A stretch of DNA of 15,856 nucleotides from Candidatus Altimarinota bacterium (lineage in GTDB: Bacteria; Patescibacteriota; Gracilibacteria; UBA4473). The notes beneath the pieces are model-generated. The model searched no databases, had not been told where the DNA came from, and saw only the letters and a program-made list of their open reading frames with translations. The stretch is taken from positions 1-15,856 of the forward strand of contig JAHDBZ010000024.1 of assembly GCA_020630245.1 (NCBI GenBank), given 5' to 3'. Of this stretch, positions 5,029 to 11,465 are shown piece by piece (within the stretch, counting starts at the first letter, position 1; every line of letters starts with the position of its first letter). Made by a program: the position numbers and the translations under genes.

Positions 5029-6993
5029 ATGTCAGATAACAAACTAGACAAATGGTTGTCAGGGGAAGGGCTTATGGGAACACCCAAGAAAAAAGCTTCA
5101 CTTCCAAAAAAAGAAACAGAATCCCGGAACAAGTCCGGGACAGGCCCGAAAACTCGTGCCGAAAAGAAAAAGATTTCGGAGCAAAAGAAATCAAGTGGCG
5201 GAAACAAGCGCAAGGGTGGTGGAAGAGGCTTTAAACGGCCGTCTTTTGAAAACGTTAAATCGACCAATAACGATCCAACCCTGCACCGTCCAACAGCGGA
5301 AAAGCGAGACAAGTTCCACCCAACCAACTTTATCAAAGCCAACAAAAAACCTTCGATCCGCATTGTTCCTCTGGGAGGAATGGAACAGGTCGGGATGAAC
5401 ATGATGTTCCTCGAATGGGACGACGATATCGTGGTCATCGATACAGGGCTGGTATTTCCGTCGGCCGAACACCTGGGGGTGGACGCGTTGGTGCCAGACA
5501 TCTCGTACCTGATCAAAAACAAGCACAAGATCCGCGGTGTGATCTACACCCACGGACATCTGGATCATGTCGGAGGGGCGCCTTACATGCTTAAAGAACT
5601 TGGCTTTCCGCCCTGTTACGCGACGCGACTGACCAAAGAGCTGTTACTTTCGCAAACCGATGAATGGCTGGATAACAAAAAAATTAAGGTCAACGAAATC
5701 ACTCCCAAATCAAAGCTGCAACTTGGGAACTTCAGTATCGAATTTTTCCACATCAATCATTCTATTCCAGATGGCGTCGGGATCGTTTTCAATACGCCGT
5801 ACGGAGCGATCACGCACTCGTCAGACTTCAAATTTGATTACAATCCATCCGATGATCAGCCATCAGACCTCGGTCGCTTGGCTCAAATCGGCTCAAAAGG
5901 TGTGGTTCTTGCCATGAATGATTCGACCAATGCTCTACATGCTGGTCACACACCATCAGAACGAGTCATCGAAGATGCGCTCGAGGAAATTATCAAAAAA
6001 ACCGAGGGCCGTATCGTAATGGCTACCTTTGCCTCCAACGTCGGACGAGTCGGAAAAGTCGTCGAGGCCGCTGAACGGGCCGGCAGAACGGTTTACCTGT
6101 CTGGTCGCTCTATGGAGCGCAATATCGGGATTGCTCGCAAGCTTAACTACCTCAAGTGTAAAGATCGCACCCTGCAACGCATGAGTGCACGGGCCGGAAA
6201 AGAACACCCATCGAAAGTGATGATCCTCTGTACCGGTTCTCAAGGGGAGGAATTGGCTGCGTTGACGCGGATGGCCGCTGGCGTGCATCGAGACGTAAAA
6301 CTCGATCGTGAAGACACGATTATTTTTTCTTCGTCTCCAATTCCAGGGAATGAAATGGCCGTCGTTTCAGTCCTTAATAACCTAGCCGAAATCGGCTGCA
6401 AAGTGATCGATAACAAAGGGTACAACACGCATGTGTCTGGTCACGGAAATGCCGAGGACTGTAAGCTGATGTTTGGACTTCTCAACCCAAAATATTTTGC
6501 GCCGATCCACGGAGAGGTTTACATGCGACACGGACACCGAAAACTGATCATGGATAACTTTGATTTTGATCCCAAGAAGGCCTTCATCATGAAAAATGGC
6601 CAGGGACTCGTTTTAGATAGCAAAGGGATTCGCATGATGACCGAACGTGAAGCTGTTCGCACGGGAGACGTCTTTGTCCAACTTGGGCAAAAAGCCCCAG
6701 AAAAACTCCTTTCAGATCGTCGAAACCTCGCTGAATACGGGATCATTATGGCCCGCGTTGACCACCAGAAAGGCAGCGTCAAAAACGTTACTTTCCGAGC
6801 GCGTGGTTTCCTCTACATGGATCTCAATCACGAGATTTTCAAACTTCTCGACAATGAAATCCGTCAGTACTGGACACGAAACTATGATCCAGCTCGACCA
6901 GAAAATGTCATGGAGAAGCCCCTCAGTCAGATCTGCCAAAAGCTGATCTACCAAAAATTCCGCAAGGAAACGATTGTAGAGGTAGTGGTGTAA
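5029..6993 (+). CDS. rnj: Ribonuclease J with lysine-rich N-terminal extension
   Basis: Metallo-beta-lactamase/beta-CASP ribonuclease, acting 5'-to-3' and endonucleolytically in mRNA decay and rRNA processing. It has 654 residues against about 555 for typical RNase J. The extra ~105 residues are N-terminal, rich in Lys, Gly and Arg (near 10-75), and probably disordered and RNA-binding. The catalytic fold begins at IRIVPLGGMEQVG (110-122). The metal motif THGHLDH is at 174-180, and further conserved blocks NHSIPDGVG, THSSDFKFD and PIHGE follow. A palindromic repeat lies in frame at residues 32-38. The ATG at 5029 has no Shine-Dalgarno but is the first start after the strong promoter that gives this frame. 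An imperfect inverted repeat separates it from tsaD. Confidence 0.95.
   Translation: MSDNKLDKWLSGEGLMGTPKKKASLPKKETESRNKSGTGPKTRAEKKKISEQKKSSGGNKRKGGGRGFKRPSFENVKSTNNDPTLHRPTAEKRDKFHPTNFIKANKKPSIRIVPLGGMEQVGMNMMFLEWDDDIVVIDTGLVFPSAEHLGVDALVPDISYLIKNKHKIRGVIYTHGHLDHVGGAPYMLKELGFPPCYATRLTKELLLSQTDEWLDNKKIKVNEITPKSKLQLGNFSIEFFHINHSIPDGVGIVFNTPYGAITHSSDFKFDYNPSDDQPSDLGRLAQIGSKGVVLAMNDSTNALHAGHTPSERVIEDALEEIIKKTEGRIVMATFASNVGRVGKVVEAAERAGRTVYLSGRSMERNIGIARKLNYLKCKDRTLQRMSARAGKEHPSKVMILCTGSQGEELAALTRMAAGVHRDVKLDREDTIIFSSSPIPGNEMAVVSVLNNLAEIGCKVIDNKGYNTHVSGHGNAEDCKLMFGLLNPKYFAPIHGEVYMRHGHRKLIMDNFDFDPKKAFIMKNGQGLVLDSKGIRMMTEREAVRTGDVFVQLGQKAPEKLLSDRRNLAEYGIIMARVDHQKGSVKNVTFRARGFLYMDLNHEIFKLLDNEIRQYWTRNYDPARPENVMEKPLSQICQKLIYQKFRKETIVEVVV
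5122..5140. repeat. CCGG-type palindromic repeat inside rnj
   Basis: TCCCGGAACAAGTCCGGGA has perfect 7-bp arms and a 5-nt loop. It is translated in frame as part of residues 32-38 (SRNKSGT) in the disordered N-terminal extension of RNase J. It is 16/19 identical to the intergenic copy at 4724-4742. Confidence 0.7.
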
Positions 6994-6994
6994 A

Positions 6995-7074
6995 AGTAAG
7001 TAGCAAGCAGAGAGCAGTAATCAGTTGTGCAAACACGCACAATACTGTTTACTGTTTGCCGATTACTACTTACT
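6995..7074. repeat. 80-bp imperfect inverted repeat between rnj and tsaD
   Basis: AGTAAGTAG (6995-7003) pairs with CTACTTACT (7066-7074), CAGTAATCAG (7015-7024) with CTGTTTACTG (7045-7054; 9 of 10), and TTGTGC (7025-7030) with GCACAA (7037-7042). Together they give a long interrupted hairpin that fills almost the whole gap. Part of the left arm (7000-7017) recurs at 9719-9736, so it belongs to a dispersed repeat. It may serve as an mRNA processing or partial termination signal. Confidence 0.7.
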
Positions 7075-7080
7075 ACCACT

Positions 7081-8103
7081 ATGAAAATTCTCGCTTTTGA
7101 AACTTCGTGTGATGATACGGCCGTGGCCATTGTGGAGGACGGTTGCCGAGTTTTGGCGTCCGTGCGCGTTTCTCAGGTAGAACATAATGAGTGGGGAGGG
7201 GTCGTCCCCGAGATTGCCGCGCGTTTGCACGCGGAGAATTGGCGTGGAGCGCTTGAGCAGTGTCTCGGTGTTGCAGAGATTAGTATCACAGCAATTGACG
7301 CACTGGCGGTCACGCAGGGGCCAGGACTGCAGACCTCGCTCTTGAGCGGGACCACGGCGGCAAATTTTCTCGCGCAGCTCTACCAGAAACCACTGATCCC
7401 CGTGCATCATATTTACGGGCACCTGTGTTCCGTCTTTCTTGATCGCGACTTAAATACGGTTCAATTCCCAGCTCTCGTACTCACTGTTTCTGGGGGACAC
7501 ACAGATCTTTACCTCTGGAAGACTGCCACTGAGTGGGAAAAACTAGGGGGGACACTTGATGATGCGGCCGGAGAGGCCTTTGATAAAACTGCTAAGATGC
7601 TCGGTCTTGGCTATCCGGGTGGACCGATTGTTTCCAAAAACGCTGAAAATGGAGATCGAAATGCCTACCAATTACCCGTTCCAAACCTGGGGAAAGACTC
7701 ACTCGACTTTTCTTTTTCGGGGGTGAAGGCGGCGGTTTATCGGCTGATCGAAACACGCAAGGACAAGTCGCGACTTGTCCCTACAGAGGATGACAATTTC
7801 ATCAATGATCTATGTGCTAGCTTCGAATCGACGGTAGCCACCATATTTACCAAAAAAATAACGACTGCCTTGGCACAGCACCCTGGGGTCAAAACCCTCT
7901 GCTTTGTGGGGGGAGTTTCGGCAAACACCCACATTAGAAAAGCGCTAGAGACTTTATCGCAACAAAGTGGCATTCAATTCCTCCGGCCAGAAAAACTAGA
8001 ATATTGCACCGATAACGCCGCCATGATTGCCAGTGCGGCTTATTTTCAAAAAGACAGAGCGACTTCAGCTTACGTCGAGGCAGATCCAAGGCTAAAATTA
8101 TAA
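7081..8103 (+). CDS. tsaD: tRNA N6-adenosine threonylcarbamoyltransferase
   Basis: Transfers the threonylcarbamoyl group to A37 of ANN-decoding tRNAs (t6A), acting with TsaB, TsaE and TsaC, none of which are in the window. It has 340 residues, the usual length. The start MKILAFETSCDDTAVAIV is the canonical ASKHA N-terminus and fixes ATG 7081. The metal-binding histidines are H110 and H114 (HHIYGH). The nucleotide-binding blocks VSGGHTDL, DDAAGEAFDK and GGVSANTHIR are present. Residues about 224-236 (TRKDKSRLVPTED) have no counterpart in E. coli TsaD and coincide with a perfect 20-bp palindrome. There is no Shine-Dalgarno. The 3' end overlaps the convergent VOC gene by 6 nt. Confidence 0.96.
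   Translation: MKILAFETSCDDTAVAIVEDGCRVLASVRVSQVEHNEWGGVVPEIAARLHAENWRGALEQCLGVAEISITAIDALAVTQGPGLQTSLLSGTTAANFLAQLYQKPLIPVHHIYGHLCSVFLDRDLNTVQFPALVLTVSGGHTDLYLWKTATEWEKLGGTLDDAAGEAFDKTAKMLGLGYPGGPIVSKNAENGDRNAYQLPVPNLGKDSLDFSFSGVKAAVYRLIETRKDKSRLVPTEDDNFINDLCASFESTVATIFTKKITTALAQHPGVKTLCFVGGVSANTHIRKALETLSQQSGIQFLRPEKLEYCTDNAAMIASAAYFQKDRATSAYVEADPRLKL
7761..7780. repeat. 20-bp perfect palindrome inside tsaD
   Basis: GGACAAGTCGCGACTTGTCC is its own reverse complement and is followed by CTAC. It encodes residues KDKSRLVP (227-234) of TsaD, at a surface-loop position where the family normally has fewer residues. It looks like an inserted palindromic element kept in frame. Confidence 0.75.
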
Positions 8104-8490
8104 ATCACAGAACAGTTCGTGAATATTCCCATCGGGATCGGCAAAGAAAGCCGTACGTTGCCCCCAGGGCATATCAGCCGGAGCTTTTATGGGGGTGGCG
8201 CCTTTTTCGCTTATGTCGGCATAGGATTGGTCTACGTCGGCAGCATCATCGCAGCGAAAAGCGAGCTCAAGCACGTGACCGAACTTATGTGTGGTAAAGT
8301 CTTCGTGCCCGGTGGCCTCTTTCATGACTTCGTGCGTGCTGAGCGCAAAGCGCGTGCCTTCGTTTTTGAATTCCACATAATTCCCCTCCATCTCGAAAAT
8401 AATTTCGAAACCAATCACATCACGAAAAAAGACTTTCATAGCCTCCAGATTAGAGGTCAAGCAGCCGATCATGTCGATTTGGGGACGCAT
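8098..8490 (-). CDS. VOC-superfamily (glyoxalase/bleomycin-resistance-like) protein
   Basis: 130 residues with the paired beta-alpha-beta-beta-beta units of the vicinal-oxygen-chelate fold. The first starts at IGCLTSNLEAMKVFFRDVIGFE (8-29). The second ends in the family signature FADPDGNIHELF (116-127), whose Glu usually binds metal. Members are glyoxalases, dioxygenases, isomerases or drug-binding proteins; the specific activity cannot be read from the sequence. It is last in the purB-folE direction, 134 nt after folE, with a candidate promoter of its own. Its stop overlaps the end of tsaD by 6 nt. Confidence 0.85.
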   Translation of the reverse strand: MRPQIDMIGCLTSNLEAMKVFFRDVIGFEIIFEMEGNYVEFKNEGTRFALSTHEVMKEATGHEDFTTHKFGHVLELAFRCDDAADVDQSYADISEKGATPIKAPADMPWGQRTAFFADPDGNIHELFCDL

Positions 8491-8499
8491 CTAATTAAC

Positions 8500-8528
8500 A
8501 CAATACCGGGTATTGATTTAAGAATCAA
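8500..8528 (-). promoter_or_regulatory. Candidate promoter of the VOC gene
   Basis: On the minus strand TTGATT (8528-8523), a 17-nt spacer and TATTGT (8505-8500; four of six) lie 9 nt before the ATG at 8490. The mRNA would have at most a couple of leader bases. The -35 box lies inside an inverted repeat. Confidence 0.45.
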
Positions 8529-8542
8529 TTTCTCCAAACCCG
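8507..8542. repeat. Two-tier inverted repeat over the VOC promoter
   Basis: ATTGATT (8512-8518) and AATCAAT (8523-8529) form an inner 7-bp stem. CGGGT (8507-8511) and ACCCG (8538-8542) can close an outer stem with a one-sided 8-nt bulge. It covers the -35 region and spacer, so it could be an operator or a weak terminator behind folE. Confidence 0.5.
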
Positions 8543-8624
8543 AGATTAAATTTTTAAAGCATTTAATAAATCCCAGGTTAGCGGTAAAATTGGGCCGTCA
8601 GAATTTTGCAGCGCTCGTAAAAAC

Positions 8625-9173
8625 TTAAGAGGTTTTCAGTTGGTTAAAGAAGTCGCTGCGAAGGGCACCGTCTTTTTTAAATTCTCCCAGGAAAGTCGTA
8701 GTGATCGTTTCACTGTCGGGCTGATTCACGCCTCGACCACACATACAGAGATGTTTCCCGCTGATCTGGACGGCCACACCGAGCGGTTTCAGCTCTTCCA
8801 TGAGTGTCTCGGCGACCTGCACGGTCAGCCTTTCTTGATTTTGCAATCTTCTGGCAAAAACCTCGACAAGCCTTGGTAGTTTTGACAAACCCGTGATTCG
8901 CTTGTCGGGGATATAGGCCACGTGAGCCCGTCCAAAAAATGGAACCATGTGGTGCTCACAGTGTGAGTAGTAGGCAATGTTTTTAACTAGAAGCATTTCG
9001 TCATAACCCTCATTGGTAAAGGTTTTGAGTAGCTTTTTGGGGTCAGACTCGTATCCAGCAAAAAATTCTTTGTGTGCCTTAGCGACCCGCTTAGGGGTTT
9101 CAATGAGGCCCTCGCGGTCAGGGTCTTCACCGATGTTTTGCAGGATAGCACGGATAGCGTCTTCGGTATTCAT
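8625..9173 (-). CDS. folE: GTP cyclohydrolase I
   Basis: Converts GTP to 7,8-dihydroneopterin triphosphate, the first step toward folate and also toward queuosine-type deazapurines. It has 182 residues, normal for the type IA enzyme. The zinc site is present: C72 and H74 in SHCEHH (70-75), and C143 in HLCMCGRG (141-148). GLSKLPRLVEVFARRLQNQERLT (95-117) and the C-terminal TITTTFLGEF are typical. It lies 25 nt after folK on the same strand, so the two pterin enzymes are probably co-transcribed from upstream of purB. No Shine-Dalgarno precedes the ATG; the short gap is filled by a CTCTAAG-type repeat tract. Confidence 0.96.
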   Translation of the reverse strand: MNTEDAIRAILQNIGEDPDREGLIETPKRVAKAHKEFFAGYESDPKKLLKTFTNEGYDEMLLVKNIAYYSHCEHHMVPFFGRAHVAYIPDKRITGLSKLPRLVEVFARRLQNQERLTVQVAETLMEELKPLGVAVQISGKHLCMCGRGVNQPDSETITTTFLGEFKKDGALRSDFFNQLKTS

Positions 9174-9177
9174 GGGA

Positions 9178-9212
9178 GGAGAGCTAAGAGCTGAGAACTT
9201 AGAGCTTAGAGA
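9178..9212. repeat. CTCTAAG/CTCTTAG repeat tract between folK and folE
   Basis: On the minus strand CTCTAAG occurs twice in succession, followed by related TTCTCAG and CTCTTAG units and CTCTCC. The tract supplies the last codons and the stop of folK as well as the spacer, so the 3' end of folK may have been altered by repeat expansion. Confidence 0.45.
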
Positions 9213-9702
9213 TTAAGTCTTTAATCCTTCCTAAGTTAGGGATTTCAAACCGGGCGTCAACGAGCTCGGACCAGGGGCGTAACACAAATGACCGGTTGGC
9301 TATTTCTGGGTGTGGAATGATGAGTTTTGTTTTGTTGATTACCAATTCGTGAAACGTAAGAATGTCGAGGTCTAGCGGCCGGTCAGACCAGCGAGGAGAT
9401 TTGGTACGGCCATGAATGGCCTCACACTTTTTGAGTAATTTGAGAAGTTTGTAGGCCTTAAGACGAAGCCTTCGTGAGCGTGGTAGTAAGCACCAATTAA
9501 CCTTCTCCCAAGAGGTTTCCAGGAATTGAGCGTGCCAAACGGCATTGGTAAATTCATTGGTAGCTACGCCGCCGACCGGTGGATTTTTAAGGTTTTGAGA
9601 TTTTTTTATGACTTTAACTCCGCGCGCTTCCAGCCACGCTTCAGCACTCGCAAAAATGGCTTCTGCATTGCCGATCGAGGAGCCAACACCGAGAAAGATC
9701 AT
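9199..9702 (-). CDS. folK: 2-amino-4-hydroxy-6-hydroxymethyldihydropteridine pyrophosphokinase (HPPK)
   Basis: Transfers pyrophosphate from ATP to 6-hydroxymethyl-7,8-dihydropterin in folate synthesis. It has 167 residues. The N-terminal GVGSSIGN (5-12), the pterin-loop region NPPVGG (40-45), the Mg/ATP motif RPLDLDIL, and IPHPEIANRSFVLRP near the C-terminus are all family hallmarks. Between ETSWEK and the helix LLKLLKKCEAIHGR there are about 18 extra basic residues (68-85) with no counterpart in E. coli HPPK, encoded around a small palindrome. The reading frame is otherwise intact. It lies between the small transporter and folE. No Shine-Dalgarno is seen. Confidence 0.93.
   Translation of the reverse strand: MIFLGVGSSIGNAEAIFASAEAWLEARGVKVIKKSQNLKNPPVGGVATNEFTNAVWHAQFLETSWEKVNWCLLPRSRRLRLKAYKLLKLLKKCEAIHGRTKSPRWSDRPLDLDILTFHELVINKTKLIIPHPEIANRSFVLRPWSELVDARFEIPNLGRIKDLISKL
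9448..9501. repeat. Probable in-frame palindromic insertion in folK
   Basis: This stretch encodes the extra residues 68-85 of HPPK. It contains ACGAAG-C-CTTCGT (9463-9475), a short inverted repeat, followed on the plus strand by GAGCGTGGTAGTAAGC, which resembles the GTAGTAAGC-type intergenic repeats. The case rests on the protein-level gap more than on the weak palindrome. Confidence 0.45.
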
Positions 9703-9718
9703 GGTAGGTGGGTGGTAG

Positions 9719-9736
9719 GTAGTGAGCAGAGAGCGG
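9719..9736. repeat. Second copy of the GTAG-AGCAGAGAGC repeat
   Basis: GTAGTGAGCAGAGAGCGG matches 15 of 18 bases of 7000-7017. It lies in the 34-nt gap between the small transporter and folK, next to GGTAGGT direct repeats (9703-9720). Confidence 0.55.
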
Positions 9737-10054
9737 CTATTTGGTGGGCCACATTAGAAATATTACCCCTAAAATTGACAAAAGAAGGCCAAGCCATTGT
9801 AGTCCGGTAATTTGTTCTTTGAAAACAATGAGCCCCAGAATCGTGCCCAATATTATAGCGCCAACAACCCAGAGTAAATTAATGACAGTGAGTGTTTCGT
9901 ATTGCAGAATTTTTACAAACAATCCTCCCATGACAGCAAAAATTAGCGCCGTGATGCTCCATAAGCGCCAATCATTTTGCTGGGCCGCCTGTTTGCCCAG
10001 ATACATTGCCATGGTGTCGAGTCCCAAAACGAGCGCAAATAACCACCAATGCAT
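9737..10054 (-). CDS. Small four-helix transporter of the DMT superfamily (SMR/EamA-half type)
   Basis: 105 residues with four hydrophobic segments near 3-21, 31-51, 56-76 and 84-102, the size and topology of small multidrug-resistance or single-repeat EamA proteins that work as dimers. The sequence around LGLDTMAMYLGKQAA carries an Asp at 13, close to where EmrE has its essential Glu14. The GAIILGTILGLIVFKEQITGLQWLGL segment is EamA-like. The substrate is unknown. Its ATG overlaps the purB stop in a TAATG arrangement, implying translational coupling, and folK follows after 34 nt. Confidence 0.8.
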   Translation of the reverse strand: MHWWLFALVLGLDTMAMYLGKQAAQQNDWRLWSITALIFAVMGGLFVKILQYETLTVINLLWVVGAIILGTILGLIVFKEQITGLQWLGLLLSILGVIFLMWPTK

Positions 10055-11394
10055 TAGTTTACAAAGCGATTAACAAGCTCCTCGGCAGCGCCACAATAAG
10101 TCGCAGGAGTCAGGTCAATGAGTCTTTGTTTGGCGTCGGCAGGGAGATCGGTCTGGCCGACAAACTCTCGTACTTGTTCCAGGGTGAGCGCTTGTCCGCG
10201 TGAGAACTTTTTGAGTTGTTCGTAGGCATCATGGTGCCCGTGAGCCCGCAAAACTGTTTGTACGGCTTCCGTGAGTACCTCAGGGGCGTTAGCGAGGTCT
10301 TCAGCAACACGTTTTTCGCGTAGCTCAAGTTTCTTGAGACCTTTGTGCAGTGACTTGAGCGCGAGCAAGAAATGACCAAACACCAGGCCATAATTTCGTT
10401 GTAGCGTCGAATCGGTTAGATCACGCTGCCAGCGAGAAATTGGCAGCTCATCACTGAGCGTGCGAGCAATGCCGCGAGCGAGTTTGAGGTTCCCTTCGGC
10501 GTTTTCAAAATCAATTGGATTCACCTTGTGCGGCATAGTTGAGGATCCAACCTCTCCGGCGACGGTTTTTTGTCCGAAATAGCCGAGGGAAATGTAGCCC
10601 CAGATGTCTCGAGAGAGGTCGATCAGGACACTCGAACAGAGTCCAACGCGGTTGAGTAGAGCACAGGCTTTGTCGTGTGGTTCGATTTGCGGAGTCAGTG
10701 GGTTCCAGGCGAGATCGAGATGATCTTCGATAAATACTTGTGATAGCTGTATCCAGTCGGCGTCAGGGAAGGCCGCGAGGTGGGCCGAATAAGTTCCGGT
10801 CGCGCCGTTGATCTTGGCGTTCATAGGACATTGTTCCATTACCTTCAGCACGGAATGCAAGCGGCCGATAAAGATGGCAATTTCTTTTCCCATAGTACTG
10901 GGAGTAGCGGTTTGTCCGTGGGTTCGACATAGCATCGGCACGGCTTTCCACTCGAGAGCCATGGCATTGAGCGCTGGTAAGATTTCTCGTTTGAGGTGAT
11001 TGACGATGACCTCGCGTCCGTCTTTGAGCATGAGAGCGTAGGCGGTATTATTAATGTCTTCGCTCGTACAGGCAAAGTGAATCCAGGACCAAAGGTCTTT
11101 GGGTAACAATTCGCGCAGGAAATATTCAACCGCTTTGACGTCGTGATTGGTGGTGGCTTCAATTTTTTTAATGGCCCGAAATTCTTCTTCTCCAAAACTG
11201 TCACACAGGGCTAATAGGCCAATTCGTGAGGTTTCATCAATCGCAGGAGCAAGTCCTTGATCACTGAGGAAGAGCAACCACTTGATTTCAACGATCGTGC
11301 GGTAGCGCATGAGACCGAATTCAGAAAAAATATTGGACAGCTCTTGGACTCGAGCGCTGTACCGGCCATCAAGCGGGCTAAGAGGGTGATTCAT
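10054..11394 (-). CDS. purB: Adenylosuccinate lyase
   Basis: Cleaves SAICAR and adenylosuccinate with release of fumarate, the eighth step of purine synthesis and the last step to AMP. It has 446 residues and matches the E. coli-type PurB closely from MNHPLSPLDGRYSARV onward, which fixes the start at 11394; an upstream in-frame start would add 38 unrelated residues. Visible are TTNHDVKAVEYFL (81-93), CTSEDINN (109-116), the catalytic His region RTHGQTATPS (157-166), and the fumarase/lyase signature GSSTMPHKVNP (283-293). It is the first gene of a minus-strand run with the small transporter, folK and folE, which links purine nucleotide supply with GTP-derived pterins. A TACAAA box 8 nt before the ATG suggests a leaderless transcript. 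Confidence 0.97.
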   Translation of the reverse strand: MNHPLSPLDGRYSARVQELSNIFSEFGLMRYRTIVEIKWLLFLSDQGLAPAIDETSRIGLLALCDSFGEEEFRAIKKIEATTNHDVKAVEYFLRELLPKDLWSWIHFACTSEDINNTAYALMLKDGREVIVNHLKREILPALNAMALEWKAVPMLCRTHGQTATPSTMGKEIAIFIGRLHSVLKVMEQCPMNAKINGATGTYSAHLAAFPDADWIQLSQVFIEDHLDLAWNPLTPQIEPHDKACALLNRVGLCSSVLIDLSRDIWGYISLGYFGQKTVAGEVGSSTMPHKVNPIDFENAEGNLKLARGIARTLSDELPISRWQRDLTDSTLQRNYGLVFGHFLLALKSLHKGLKKLELREKRVAEDLANAPEVLTEAVQTVLRAHGHHDAYEQLKKFSRGQALTLEQVREFVGQTDLPADAKQRLIDLTPATYCGAAEELVNRFVN

Positions 11395-11402
11395 GTGTCT
11401 TC

Positions 11403-11430
11403 TTTGTACTGATTTTGAGCTGTTTGACCA
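11403..11430 (-). promoter_or_regulatory. Possible promoter of purB
   Basis: On the minus strand TGGTCA (11430-11425), a 16-nt spacer and TACAAA (11408-11403) match four of six each and end 8 nt before the ATG. It overlaps end to end with the much stronger prsW promoter on the other strand. Confidence 0.35.
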
Positions 11431-11459
11431 TTGAAAAATTAGTCCAAATCTGGTATAAT
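11431..11459 (+). promoter_or_regulatory. Consensus promoter giving leaderless prsW mRNA
   Basis: TTGAAA (11431-11436), a 17-nt spacer and a perfect TATAAT (11454-11459) preceded by TGG (extended -10). The ATG of prsW is only 6 nt after the -10 box, so the expected first transcribed base is the A of the start codon. Confidence 0.8.
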
Positions 11460-11465
11460 GCTCTG

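Noticed and set aside
8119..8628. 169-codon open frame on the plus strand
   Set aside because: It is antisense to the well-supported VOC gene and the gap after folE, and its translation resembles no protein family.
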